In this document: positions 9,811 to 18,553 of the stretch, piece after piece | Position numbering within the stretch: the first letter of the stretch is position 1 | Layout of the letters: each line of letters starts with the position of its first letter | Origin: a bacterium | Lineage (GTDB): Bacteria; Planctomycetota; UBA1135; UBA2386 | Direction: 5' to 3' | Length of the DNA stretch: 64,000 bases | Assembly (NCBI GenBank): GCA_024743115.1 | Contig: JANSXC010000008.1 | Location: 62,001-126,000 of the forward strand | Notes under the pieces: model-generated | What the model was told of the DNA's origin: nothing | Database searches by the model: none | The model's input: only the letters and a program-made list of their open reading frames with translations | Program-made: the position numbers and the translations under genes

Positions 9811-10479
9811 TCAGCCCTCCTGCGGGCGCGACAGCAGGCCCGACAGGCGCGCCTGGGCCCGCGACAACAGCGCGCGCACCGCGCCGTCGGTGGGCAGGCC
9901 CATCTCCGCGCAGATTTCTTCGGTGCTGAGTTCGAGGTAGCGCTTGAGTACGATGATCTCGCGCTCGCGGTCCGGCAGCTGCTGCAGGGCGACCCGGATC
10001 CGTTCGGCGAGTTCCGTCTCGTCGTGGGCCTGCGACGGCGTCGCGCCCTTGGCCGGGATCATTTCGGCGACGTTCTCGTCGATCCCGATCACGCCGCCCT
10101 CGGCCGAACGCTTCTTGGTCTCGAGCGCCCGGATGCGGCGGATGATCTCGTACTCGGCGCCCTTGAGCAGCCAGGCCAGGAACGAGCCCTCGCCGCGGTA
10201 CTCGAACTGGTGCAGCCGCCGCAGTGCAGACAGGATCGCGTCGTGCGTTGCGTCCTCGCTGTCGGCCATGAGCACCCGATACTTGGGCCCGATCAGCTTG
10301 CGCAGCGCCGCGCGCAGGCGGTCGCGGTAGCGCTGGAACAGCAGGTCGATCGCATCGCGATCCTGCTCCAGGGCCCGACTTACGAGATTTCGGGTGTTGT
10401 CGTCCAAGAACGGAGCGTAGGCGGGAAGCAGGTGATTCTGCCGGTTACGCGGCCGCCGACAAGTCGGGTCGTGGCTCAT
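9811..10479 (-). CDS. ECF-like RNA polymerase sigma factor
   Basis: 222 aa from ATG 10479. Region 2 is visible as DLLFQRYRDRLRAALRKLIG and the acidic DSEDATHDAIL stretch followed by FLAWLLKGAEYEIIRRIRA; region 4 is LPDREREIIVLKRYLELS followed by the helix-turn-helix EEICAEMGLPTDGAVRALLSRA. An in-frame ATG at 10521 has a weak GGAG 13 nt upstream and is an alternative start. The gene is followed after 2 nt by a Ser/Thr kinase, the arrangement known for planctomycete sigma factors thought to be controlled by phosphorylation instead of by a classical anti-sigma factor; no anti-sigma gene is adjacent. Divergent from the secreted protein gene at 10757. Confidence 0.88.
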   Translation of the reverse strand: MSHDPTCRRPRNRQNHLLPAYAPFLDDNTRNLVSRALEQDRDAIDLLFQRYRDRLRAALRKLIGPKYRVLMADSEDATHDAILSALRRLHQFEYRGEGSFLAWLLKGAEYEIIRRIRALETKKRSAEGGVIGIDENVAEMIPAKGATPSQAHDETELAERIRVALQQLPDREREIIVLKRYLELSTEEICAEMGLPTDGAVRALLSRAQARLSGLLSRPQEG

Positions 10480-10756
10480 GGGGCGTTTGGCGCGCGCAGA
10501 GGGTGGGCTCAGGAAGGGCATCGTCTTGGACTCGCTCCGGGAGAAGAAGGGCGCGACCGGCTCGAGCGCACGCGGATTTCCGGCTTGCCAGGCGGCTGGT
10601 GGGGTGCGTGTGCGGTGCGCCGTAGCCCCGATGGGGCAGTGGTTTGGGGATTCTGGATGGCACGGGCGCGACGCCGCGCCGGGGCGATCTGGCCGGGGTC
10701 GTCCCAGGCGGGGACTCGCCAGAAGTCGGGTGCCGCCAGTGGCCGATAGGATCGGC

Positions 10757-12208
10757 ATGAAATCGCTCCTCCTCGGTGCGCTCGTCGGCGCCTGTTCTGC
10801 GGTCGGTGTGGTGGGCCAGGCGCCCGGTGTCGGCCAGCAGCCGCCCGCGAGGCCCGCGGGCTCGACGCAAACAACGCCGCCCGTTCACAAGGTGCCGGCG
10901 GGTAAGAAGCAGCCGCCCGGTCAGCAGCAGCCCGGTCAACAGCAGCCGGGCGGCGATTCGAACAAGAGCCAGCGGCCAGCGGGGGTCGCGGACCGCATCG
11001 CGCGCCGCGCCCAGCAGATGCGGGATCAGCTTGGTCGCGGCCGGCAGATCAAGAGTCACGTGCGCGTGCAGGTGCGCCTCAAGAACGGCAACCGCCTGCG
11101 GGGCGTCGTCAAGGATGGTCGCCTCGTCGAGCGGGTCTCGGGGCTGCGCTTTCAGGATGCCCATGCCGCGGACAAGGGCGCGGGGATTCGCATCTGGTAC
11201 TCGGGTGGCACGCGCAACTACGTGTTCGTGCCGTTCTCCGAGCTGAAGCACTACACGGTGCTCCAGCGGCTCACGCATGAGCAGCTCGCACAGCTCGAGA
11301 CCGAGATGCAGATGAAGGAGCGTGAGGATCTCGCGCGCCGGCAGCGTCGCGCCGCGGGGGCGCCCGGCAGCGTTGCCGGGCTACCGGGTCGGCCGGTGCC
11401 GAGTCAGCCCCAGGGTGAGAGCGTGACCGCTCCGGGGTTGCCCGGTGGTCGCTTGCCGCCGCCCACCGCGCAGGGGCGGGAGCCCCAATCGGCTCAGCTG
11501 CCCGGCCAGCTCCCGGGTCAGCTCCCGGGCCAATTGCTGCCGGGCTACACGCCAGCGGGCGGGGCGACCAATTCGACGGGTGGCGCGACGACGACGCCGG
11601 CGCCGACGGGTTCGCTCACGAGCCGGCTGCAGCAGCTCGGCACGGAGCAGTCGTCGGGAACGTTCGGTTCGGTTGGGCTCGGCACGGCCGGGACTGGCGC
11701 GAGCACCGTGCCCGGCAAGGGCGCAGGTGTGGACGGCACGGCCGGCGCCGGCAAGACCGGTGTTGCGACCGGTTCGACGACCGAATCGACCGGGGGGGAG
11801 GCGAACCAGGAACAGCATCGCGAGTGGTACCAGCTGCTGCAGAGCTACCCGCCGGCGGGCGGCTGGAACGCGGAGAAGCGCGACGAGATCTCGCGGCGCT
11901 TCCAGGTCATCGGCGCGCGGCCGAGTGAGAAGGAGCAGGCGTTCGTTGATCGCTACGCCGAGTGGCAGAAGGCCTGCAAGCACTTCGGAGTCGGCACGGC
12001 CGGCGGCGATGCCGGCACGGGCGGCGGGCTCGGTGGCGCGACGAAGGGTAAGTCGACGGGCAAGTCGACGGGCAAGTCGACCGGCGGGAGCTCGAAGTCG
12101 GACGAGAAGTCGAAGACGAGGCGGCGCACGACCGCCCGCGAACGGCGTGAGGCCAAGCGGAAGGCGCGCGAGGAACGTCGCAATCGCCGCAAGAACCGCG
12201 ACAAGTAG
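10757..12208 (+). CDS. Secreted low-complexity protein of unknown function
   Basis: 483 aa from ATG 10757, chosen because it starts a signal peptide (MKSLLLGALVGACSAVGVVG) and follows the divergent promoter region of the sigma factor. After a Gln/Pro/Gly-rich linker comes a small folded segment (about 95-185: HVRVQVRLKNGNRLRGVV, then RNYVFVPFSELKHYTVLQRL), a long Gly/Pro/Thr/Gln-rich region with LPGQ repeated in tandem near 11509-11545, a second folded helical segment (about 355-410, REWYQLLQSYPP), GKST repeats (12049-12085) and a very basic Arg/Lys tail. The basic tail could bind nucleic acid or acidic glycans, but this is speculation. No family recognised. Confidence 0.75.
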   Translation: MKSLLLGALVGACSAVGVVGQAPGVGQQPPARPAGSTQTTPPVHKVPAGKKQPPGQQQPGQQQPGGDSNKSQRPAGVADRIARRAQQMRDQLGRGRQIKSHVRVQVRLKNGNRLRGVVKDGRLVERVSGLRFQDAHAADKGAGIRIWYSGGTRNYVFVPFSELKHYTVLQRLTHEQLAQLETEMQMKEREDLARRQRRAAGAPGSVAGLPGRPVPSQPQGESVTAPGLPGGRLPPPTAQGREPQSAQLPGQLPGQLPGQLLPGYTPAGGATNSTGGATTTPAPTGSLTSRLQQLGTEQSSGTFGSVGLGTAGTGASTVPGKGAGVDGTAGAGKTGVATGSTTESTGGEANQEQHREWYQLLQSYPPAGGWNAEKRDEISRRFQVIGARPSEKEQAFVDRYAEWQKACKHFGVGTAGGDAGTGGGLGGATKGKSTGKSTGKSTGGSSKSDEKSKTRRRTTARERREAKRKAREERRNRRKNRDK

Positions 12209-12307
12209 CGGGCGCCGGCCCGCCCGCGGCAAGTCGTCGCCAGTGCGGCGGCGGATTCCTGCGAGCAGCCTTGATCGGAGGCGGGCGCGGACACGAAGCT
12301 GTCCGCC

Positions 12308-13222
12308 ATGCCACGCGCTTTTCTATTCACCGGTCAGGGTTCGCAGTTCGCCGGCATGGGCAAGGAGCTCGCCGAGCGGTTTCCTGCCGCTCGCGAGACG
12401 TTCGAAGAAGCCGATGCCACGCTCGCCGAGCCGATCAGCGAGCTGTGCTTCACAGGGCCGGACGAGCAGCTCGCGCTGACGACCAACACGCAGCCGTGCA
12501 CGTTGACCGTCGCGATCGCGGCCTACCGCGCGCTCGGGATCACGCCCGATCTCGCCGCGGGCCATAGCCTCGGTGAGTACAGCGCGCACGTCGCCGCGGG
12601 CACGATCACGTTTGCGGATGCGGTGCGGCTCGTGCGCGACCGCGCCGAATGCATGCAGGACGCCGTGCCCGTCGGCACGGGCGGCATGGTCGCGCTGCGC
12701 AAGACGCCGCTCGCCGACGTCGAGGCGCTCGTGGCCAAGGTCGACGCGGGGGTTTGCGAGATCGCCAACTACAACGAGCCGCAGCAGACGGTCGTGTCCG
12801 GTGCGATGGCCGCGATGGATCAGCTCGTCGAACTCGCGCCGCGGCGCACTGCGATGAAACTGAACGTCAGCGTGCCGTTCCATTGTTCGCTGCTGAAGGA
12901 AGCGGGCGAGGGCTTCGCGACGACGCTCGATGCGATCACGATGAACGATCCGGCGTTCCCGATCTGGTGCAACGTCGACGCCAGACCCGTCACGGACAGC
13001 GATGCGGCGCGCGACGCGCTGAAGCGTCAGTTCGCGGGTTCGGTGCGCTGGCTGCAGACGATCGAGGGCATGCTCGAGCAGGGTGTGCGCGAGTTCGTCG
13101 AGTGCGGGCCGAAAGCGACGCTCGTGAACATGGTCAAGCGCATCGCGATGGCGCACGAGATCGAGGGCGTCGAGACGTTTGCTGCGACGACCCCGGACGA
13201 GATCGCTGCGCTCGCTTCGTGA
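12308..13222 (+). CDS. fabD: Malonyl-CoA:ACP transacylase
   Basis: 304 aa. Transfers malonyl groups from CoA to acyl carrier protein for fatty acid synthesis (cytoplasmic). Hallmarks are the N-terminal FTGQGSQFAGMG, the nucleophile elbow GHSLGEY (Ser87), Arg112 in DRAECMQ, the NYNEPQQTVVSG segment, the catalytic His192 in VPFHCSLL, and a C-terminal VECGPKATL. Length is normal for the family. Its stop overlaps the GTG start of lpxK (GTGA), placing a fatty-acid gene directly upstream of two lipid A genes, so the three probably form one lipid-envelope operon. A spacer of about 100 nt separates it from the preceding gene. Confidence 0.96.
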   Translation: MPRAFLFTGQGSQFAGMGKELAERFPAARETFEEADATLAEPISELCFTGPDEQLALTTNTQPCTLTVAIAAYRALGITPDLAAGHSLGEYSAHVAAGTITFADAVRLVRDRAECMQDAVPVGTGGMVALRKTPLADVEALVAKVDAGVCEIANYNEPQQTVVSGAMAAMDQLVELAPRRTAMKLNVSVPFHCSLLKEAGEGFATTLDAITMNDPAFPIWCNVDARPVTDSDAARDALKRQFAGSVRWLQTIEGMLEQGVREFVECGPKATLVNMVKRIAMAHEIEGVETFAATTPDEIAALAS

Positions 13223-14253
13223 GTGCCGGGGATCATCCCTTGCGCCAGGCGTTGTGGCCGCTCGGGCTGCTCTACGGCGCGGTCGCGGGGTTCCGCAACT
13301 TCTTGTTCGACTCGGGCGGCAAGGCCGTGCATCGGCTCGACGTGCCCGTCGTGTCGATCGGCAACCTCACCGTCGGTGGCACGGGCAAGACTCCGACGGT
13401 CGCATGGCTCTGCCGCCAGGCGGCTGCGGCCGGGAAACGCCCCGGCGTGCTCGCGCGCGGGTACGGGCGTGCGCCGGGCGCCGAGCTCAACGACGAGGGC
13501 GAACTGCTGCGGCGCCGCATGCCCGAGCTGTTGCAGCAGCAGGACCCGGATCGCGTTGCGGCCGGGCGGCGGCTCGTTGCGGCGGGTGCGGACTACATCG
13601 TGCTCGACGATGGCTTCCAGCATCGACGACTGCATCGCGATCTCGACGTCGTCTGTCTCGATGCAAAGCTGCCGTTCGGCAACGGGCAATGTCTGCCGGC
13701 GGGGGACCTGCGTGAGTTTCGGTCGGGTGTGCGTCGCGCGGGCAAGCTGCTCTTGACGCGCGCGGAAGGGCTCGAAGCCGAGCAGCTCGTGCAGCGCGCC
13801 GCGCGCTTGCGGCAGCTCGCGCGGCGCGACGACCTGCGGGTCCATGCATGCACGCACGCGCCGTCCGAACTCGTGGAATGGTCCGACCTCGGTGCCGGCG
13901 AACCCGTGACGCACGAGGTCGCGACTCTCGCCGGGCAACGCGTGGTGCTGCTGTCGGCGATCGCGCGGCCCGAGAGCCTGCGCGACACGGTCGTGGCACT
14001 CGGCGCCGAAGTCGTGCGGGAACTGCGCTATCGCGATCATCACCGCTACACGCTCGCCGAAGCGCGGGCGGCCGTCGAGGCAGCGATGGCGGCGGAGGCG
14101 ATGCTCGTCACGACCGAGAAGGACGACGTCAAGCTCGCCGCGCTCGTGCGCGATGGCGACGCCGAACTGCCACGCCACGTACTGCGCATCGATCTGCAGT
14201 TCCTCGAACACATGCTCGACGGCGAGCCACGGCCTGCGGAGTTCTTGCTGTGA
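13219..14253 (+). CDS. lpxK: Tetraacyldisaccharide 4'-kinase
   Basis: 344 aa. Phosphorylates the 4' position of the lipid A disaccharide precursor at the inner membrane. The GTG at 13219 overlaps the fabD stop (GTGA) and gives the usual LpxK N-terminus (PLRQALWPLG then YGAVAGFRN); longer readings would lie inside fabD. Walker A is GNLTVGGTGKTP (about 48-59), followed by the LARGYGR, DYIVLDDGFQHRRLHRDLD and LLTRAEG segments typical of the family, with a C-terminal VTTEKDDVKL. It overlaps the following acyltransferase gene by 4 nt (GTGA). The presence of LpxK shows this bacterium makes a lipid A-type molecule. Confidence 0.95.
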   Translation: MSAGDHPLRQALWPLGLLYGAVAGFRNFLFDSGGKAVHRLDVPVVSIGNLTVGGTGKTPTVAWLCRQAAAAGKRPGVLARGYGRAPGAELNDEGELLRRRMPELLQQQDPDRVAAGRRLVAAGADYIVLDDGFQHRRLHRDLDVVCLDAKLPFGNGQCLPAGDLREFRSGVRRAGKLLLTRAEGLEAEQLVQRAARLRQLARRDDLRVHACTHAPSELVEWSDLGAGEPVTHEVATLAGQRVVLLSAIARPESLRDTVVALGAEVVRELRYRDHHRYTLAEARAAVEAAMAAEAMLVTTEKDDVKLAALVRDGDAELPRHVLRIDLQFLEHMLDGEPRPAEFLL

Positions 14254-15233
14254 GCGAAACGCCGTCGCAGGCGCGGGTGCGGTTCCGCGATCGTGTCGTC
14301 TACCAGGTCGCGCGCTGCGCGATCGGGGTCGCCGCCCGCGTTCCCGAACGCCTCGGCTACGGCCTGGCGGGCTGGCTCGGCCGCATGTTCTTCCGCTGTG
14401 CGAAGCGACGGCAGCGCTACGCCCTGCGCTTTCTGAAGAACGCCTACCCCGATCGCGACGAGCGCGACCTGCTGCGGCTCGGTGCCGTTGCCACGGGCAA
14501 CCTGTTCCAGGTGCCGCTCGACATGGCGCGCCTGACCCGACTACTCGCGCGCGGCGGGAGTCTCGAGGACATCGTCGACTACACGGCGGCGGAAGAAGCG
14601 CTCCGCACCGCGCCGCCCTGCTTCGCCGTGACCGCGCACCTCGGCAGCTGGGAGGTCGCTGCGGCCGCGATGGCCAGTCGCGTCGGCGAAGCCCACGGCA
14701 TCGCCAAGGTCAGCAAGAACCCGCTGCTGCAGCAGTGGATCCTCGACAACCGCGGTCGTGCCGGCCTCCACATCCATCCCCGCCGCGGTGGCTTCCGCGA
14801 CCTCAAGCGCGCGATGGATCGCGGCGTCGTCGGCCTCCAGGTCGTCGACCAGAACCAGCGCCTGCGCGGCGTCTTCGCCCCGTTCTTCGGCGAGGTCGCG
14901 AGTTGCGAACGGGCGGCCGTGAGTCTGTGCCTGCGCCAGCGCTACCCGATCATCGTCGGCACCGCACTGCGCGTGGACAACCGCTTCCGCTTTCGCCTCG
15001 TGCTCCTGCCGCCGTTCGTGCCGGAGGTGACAGGTGACAAGGCCAAGGATCTCTACGAGGGGGTCGTGCAGGTGAACCGCCGCCTCGAGGAGCTGATTCG
15101 CATGGCGCCCGAGCAGTACCTGTGGATCCATGACCGCTATCGCAAGCAACCGCCCCCGGGCTGGCGGCCGGGGAGCGACGCGGAAGAGGGTGACGAAGCC
15201 GAGGCCGAAGCACGTTCCGGAGGCGGCGCATAG
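14250..15233 (+). CDS. Lipid A biosynthesis acyltransferase (LpxL/HtrB family)
   Basis: 327 aa from GTG 14250, which overlaps the lpxK stop (GTGA); the frame is open upstream only as a shadow of lpxK. Family: lysophospholipid-acyltransferase-like lipid A acyltransferases, which add secondary acyl chains to Kdo-lipid A precursors at the inner membrane. The catalytic HxxxxE motif is HLGSWE (His130, Glu135); other conserved parts are GVVGLQVVDQNQRLRG, APFFGEVASCERAAVSL and the C-terminal EQYLWIHDRYRK. The N-terminus has a hydrophobic, membrane-associating segment. Which acyl chain it adds cannot be told from sequence. It closes the fabD-lpxK unit and is followed after 31 nt by a tRNA gene. Confidence 0.9.
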   Translation: MSETPSQARVRFRDRVVYQVARCAIGVAARVPERLGYGLAGWLGRMFFRCAKRRQRYALRFLKNAYPDRDERDLLRLGAVATGNLFQVPLDMARLTRLLARGGSLEDIVDYTAAEEALRTAPPCFAVTAHLGSWEVAAAAMASRVGEAHGIAKVSKNPLLQQWILDNRGRAGLHIHPRRGGFRDLKRAMDRGVVGLQVVDQNQRLRGVFAPFFGEVASCERAAVSLCLRQRYPIIVGTALRVDNRFRFRLVLLPPFVPEVTGDKAKDLYEGVVQVNRRLEELIRMAPEQYLWIHDRYRKQPPPGWRPGSDAEEGDEAEAEARSGGGA

Positions 15234-15264
15234 CGCGTGCCGTGGTAGGCTGTCCGCCGCACGG

Positions 15265-15340
15265 GCGCCCGTAGCTCAGTTGGAAGAGCACCGGCCTTCT
15301 AAGCCGATGGTCGCAGGTTCGAGCCCTGCCGGGCGTGCCA
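15265..15340 (+). tRNA. tRNA-Arg (anticodon TCT)
   Basis: 76 nt including an encoded CCA. Acceptor arms GCGCCCG/CGGGCGT (one G-T pair), D-arm GCTC/GAGC, anticodon loop CTTCTAA with anticodon TCT at 15299-15301, T-arm GCAGG/CCTGC with loop TTCGAGC, discriminator G and CCA at 15338-15340. The outermost pair of the anticodon stem is a C-A mismatch. It reads AGA/AGG arginine codons. It follows the lipid A operon directly. No duplicate of its 3' end was seen downstream, so there is no sign of use as an integration site inside this window. Confidence 0.93.
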
Positions 15341-15408
15341 CTCAAGTCGTTGATGAGGCGGGCGATGCATCCGTTTCGAAGGAGGGGACGGACGACGATC
15401 CGGGCGAC

Positions 15409-15606
15409 TTACCGGGGGGTGGTGCCGGGTTTCTGATTGCTGCCTGCGTTGCGTCCTCGAACGAGGGCCAGCAGGAATGCTGCGTTCCCTACGAGGAAGG
15501 CGATGTTGACCCACCTTGCGAACGGGGGGGCTCCTTCCGGCCAGATCTGACCGAGCAAGACGATCAGGTTGAGCAGGAGGAGCACGGTGACGATGGCGCG
15601 GTTCAT
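15409..15606 (-). CDS. Small two-helix membrane protein
   Basis: 65 aa from ATG 15606, with AGGA about 12 nt upstream. Two hydrophobic helices are readable: residues about 4-19 (IVTVLLLLNLIVLLGQ) and about 31-46 (NIAFLVGNAAFLLALV), joined by a short loop WPEGAPPFARW, with a polar C-terminus rich in Arg/Asn. No family recognised. It stands alone on the minus strand between the tRNA gene and another small orphan ORF. Small size lowers confidence, but the clean two-helix hydrophobic pattern is hard to obtain by chance in this GC-rich context. Confidence 0.55.
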   Translation of the reverse strand: MNRAIVTVLLLLNLIVLLGQIWPEGAPPFARWVNIAFLVGNAAFLLALVRGRNAGSNQKPGTTPR

Positions 15607-15732
15607 GAGTCTATTCGTCCTGCTCGGGGCTGGTGCCGTTGTCGATGGGGAACCGATCAACTACGGAACTCCACGGTGCGTTCGTGAGTCCCTGCGGCCC
15701 CGTGACTATGGGGCCATTTGAGTTGTGGTGCC

Positions 15733-16086
15733 TCAGTATAGGAAGGGGGTTGTCTTCGTTTCCGTGTAGGAGAGGTCGAAGCAGCACTTGATACCCGTGA
15801 AGGCGTAGGTGACGCAGATCCGAACCTTGTTCGCAGCGGCGTCCACGTCGACCGCGTAGTGGCTGAACGGTGCTTGGTTCTGACCGTCGATGAACATCAG
15901 GCCATGCCAGCAGATCCATTCCTTCTTGTTGGGATTGTTCGTGCCAAAGACCTCGACGTTCCCGAAGGGCGTGTTGAGCGGGAACGCCTGTGGGCACGTG
16001 GTCCAGATGACCTTGGCGTTCGTAACTTCGTCGAGGGCTCCCCAGGTGGCGGAATGGCTGGGGCCAGCAGCCTGACTCCGAAACAT
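15733..16086 (-). CDS. Hypothetical small protein, Cys- and Trp-containing
   Basis: 117 aa. The frame is bounded upstream by an in-frame TAG 18-21 nt before the ATG at 16086, so this is the only start. The composition is unlike the shadow frames of this window: normal for a real protein, with Trp at several places, Cys pairs (VRICVTY, IKCCFDLSY), and Asn/Thr/Phe-rich segments such as FGNVEVFGTNNPNKKEW. There is no clear signal peptide, membrane segment or Shine-Dalgarno. The surrounding kilobase looks less GC-rich than its neighbours. It could be a genuine orphan, a remnant of a longer gene, or recently acquired; function unknown. Confidence 0.45.
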   Translation of the reverse strand: MFRSQAAGPSHSATWGALDEVTNAKVIWTTCPQAFPLNTPFGNVEVFGTNNPNKKEWICWHGLMFIDGQNQAPFSHYAVDVDAAANKVRICVTYAFTGIKCCFDLSYTETKTTPFLY

Positions 16087-16340
16087 GCGAACTTCGGATT
16101 CGCGCTACGACGCTGACCGAGTGGGATGACGACTGGATGGCGGCCCAAGGATCGCGCGGCTGACGGGGCTGCCTTCGCGAGAAAACTTCACGCGTGCTGT
16201 TCGCGTCTCGTCTGCGCGGCACTGCGCCACGAGTAGGTCGTCGTTGGCGGCGCAGGATGCGCAGTCGTGTTGCGCTGCACCGTCGGTGAGTGGCCGTTCT
16301 CGTCCCATTCGCGCTCGCGAACCCTTCAGGAGCACCACCG

Positions 16341-18542
16341 ATGTGTCACTTGTCCGGGGCCCTGCGGCTCCTTCTTTGTGGTCTTGGTCTGGGCCTTGCG
16401 CTGCCGGCGCAAGAGCCTGCGCCGAGGTCGTTCCTCGGTGCCTTCGGTGTCAACCTGCTCGACGGCGTGCCAATTGCCGCCGGGCGTGATTACCAGGCCG
16501 AGTTCTTCGGCGACTGCGTGGTCTACACGCCGGCGTTGCCGGCGGCGGAGCGCGTGATGCCGTTCGCGATATGCACGGTGAGCTACGGGCGTGGCGACGC
16601 GGCGCTGGTTCCTGCGGCTGCCGAGCCGCGGATGGACAAGGACGAGAAGGTCGTGCGCTACGAGCGTGGGGCATTCGTCGAGCGCTACGAGGCGCGGCGC
16701 GATGGCGTCAAGCAGAGCTTCGTGTTCGACGCGTTGCCGCCGGGTAGCGGGGATCTCGTCGTGCGGCTGCGGGTCGAGACGGAACTCGAACCAAGTGCTC
16801 TGGGCGCGACCGATGGCGGCCTCGAGTTCCGGCATGGCGACGTCGGGGGCGTGACACTCGGGGCGGTCGTCGGCATCGATGCCAATGGCGTGCGTGCGGC
16901 CGGCAAGATGCGGTTCGCGGACGGGGAACTCGAACTGCGATTGCCGGCTGCGTTCGTCGATGGAGCGGCGCTGCCGCTCGAACTCGATCCGCTGATCGGT
17001 ACGACCATCCAGGTCGGGGGCGGCTACCAGGACCTCGACACCGACGTGGCGGCCAATGCCGGTACCCACTACCTCGTCGTCTGGCGTCGTGCGTTCTCGG
17101 GTGGCGGGCACGCCGTGCGCGGCGCGCTCGTCAATCGCACGGGCGTCGTGTCACCGACGCTGATCACGATCCAGACGCCGGGCAACAACTTCAACCCGCG
17201 TTGCACGATGATTCGCACCGCGAACTCGTTCGTCGTGGTCTACAGCCGCTCCGGGAACATCTATGGCCGCGCGATCAGCTCGACGACGCTCGCGGTCGGG
17301 CTCGAGTCGGGTCTCGCTGTGACGTCCGCCACGGAATCGGATCCGGATGTCGGCGGTGAATCCGTGGCCGACGACGAAGTGCTCGTCGTGTGGCGCGACT
17401 CCACCAACAACCGGATCGAGGCGAAACAGGTCAACGTCAACGACTCGATTCAGCCGCCCGTGCTCGGACCGTCCGGCACCGAGGTCATCATGTCGAATCC
17501 CCCGACCGGTGCGACGGAGGTTGCGCCGGCGATCAGCAAGACCGGCGGCACGACGGGCCTGCACTGCATCGCCTGGCACCGCAACCAGACCAATGGCCTG
17601 ACCGACATCATGTGTCGCATCGTGACGCGTGACCTGGGTTACGCGTCGATCGTGCTCACGGCCGGAACGGGTGGCGACAACGACGTTCCCGATGTCGATG
17701 GGGACGGGCGTAACTGGCTCATTGCGTGGGAGTGGGAGTCGACCTCGGGATCCGGTCGGAACGATGTGCGCGCGCGCTCTCTCGCGTTCAGTTCGCAACG
17801 GGCGTCGGGCGATCGCGGGTTCTTCCAGAGCCCGGTCTGGGCCGTCGCGGCGACGAGTGCCGACGAACGGGCCGCTAAGGTGGCGTGGATGGGCGACTCG
17901 GCACTCGTGATGTTCGAGCGCGGCACCGGGACGCCCGGGGTCTTCGATGCGATCGTTCAGCCGGTCGATTTGATGAGTGGGCGCGGCTGTGGGCCCGCAC
18001 TCGCGTTGCCGCTCAATGGCGTCGGCAGCGATCAGGGGCCGATCCGAGCGGTGAGCCGCGCGGGTGTCGGAATCGATCGCGACGAAGCGCTGATCGTCTG
18101 GAGCGAACGCGACACGGGCGGGGACAACGACGCGTTCGTGATCCGCTTCGAGGCGGACGACGGCGAGAACGAAGAACTCGGAGGTGGCTGCGGCACGCGC
18201 GGCTTCAGCTATGCCGAGTGCGCGATGACGGGCAACTCCGCGTTCGCGATGCGCTGGCGCAACGCGATCCCCAATGCGTCAGCGTGGCTGTTGATGAGCC
18301 CCGATCGCTTCAACGGCAGCTGCTCGAGCTGCCGGATGATCGCGGATCCTCTCGGTGGCTTCGTCCTGCCGCGCACGACCGACGGCAACGGCAGCGCCGA
18401 CGTGGCGTTCTCGATCCCCGCGACGAGCTCTCTCGTTGGCGCGTCGCTCGTGCACCAGTGGGTGGTCTTCGACACCGCCTCCCCGGCCTGCACGCTGTTC
18501 AACTTCGACATGTCCGACGCCTACCGCACGACGATCCAGTGA
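16341..18542 (+). CDS. Secreted propeller-like protein with shared C-terminal module (paralog 1)
   Basis: 733 aa from ATG 16341, which has AGGAG nine nt upstream and starts a signal peptide (hydrophobic core LRLLLCGLGLGLALP, cleavage near PAQEP). Domain order: N-terminal beta-sandwich (about 20-215, with DGVKQSFVFDALPPGSGDL and GAVVGIDANGVRAAGK), then a repeat region in which each unit shows a DVxGE/DVDGDG-type turn followed by VVVW or IAWEW (about 215-600), then the C-terminal module introduced by LGGGCGTRG and ending around HQWVVFD. It is the upstream member of a tandem pair; the second starts 11 nt after its stop. Likely exported surface or periplasmic protein; ligand unknown. Confidence 0.85.
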   Translation: MCHLSGALRLLLCGLGLGLALPAQEPAPRSFLGAFGVNLLDGVPIAAGRDYQAEFFGDCVVYTPALPAAERVMPFAICTVSYGRGDAALVPAAAEPRMDKDEKVVRYERGAFVERYEARRDGVKQSFVFDALPPGSGDLVVRLRVETELEPSALGATDGGLEFRHGDVGGVTLGAVVGIDANGVRAAGKMRFADGELELRLPAAFVDGAALPLELDPLIGTTIQVGGGYQDLDTDVAANAGTHYLVVWRRAFSGGGHAVRGALVNRTGVVSPTLITIQTPGNNFNPRCTMIRTANSFVVVYSRSGNIYGRAISSTTLAVGLESGLAVTSATESDPDVGGESVADDEVLVVWRDSTNNRIEAKQVNVNDSIQPPVLGPSGTEVIMSNPPTGATEVAPAISKTGGTTGLHCIAWHRNQTNGLTDIMCRIVTRDLGYASIVLTAGTGGDNDVPDVDGDGRNWLIAWEWESTSGSGRNDVRARSLAFSSQRASGDRGFFQSPVWAVAATSADERAAKVAWMGDSALVMFERGTGTPGVFDAIVQPVDLMSGRGCGPALALPLNGVGSDQGPIRAVSRAGVGIDRDEALIVWSERDTGGDNDAFVIRFEADDGENEELGGGCGTRGFSYAECAMTGNSAFAMRWRNAIPNASAWLLMSPDRFNGSCSSCRMIADPLGGFVLPRTTDGNGSADVAFSIPATSSLVGASLVHQWVVFDTASPACTLFNFDMSDAYRTTIQ

Positions 18543-18553
18543 GGGCTCCCCAG

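Noticed and set aside
15265-16340. Integrated island at the tRNA-Arg gene
   Set aside because: No integrase gene and no duplicated tRNA 3' end were found; only two small orphan ORFs follow.
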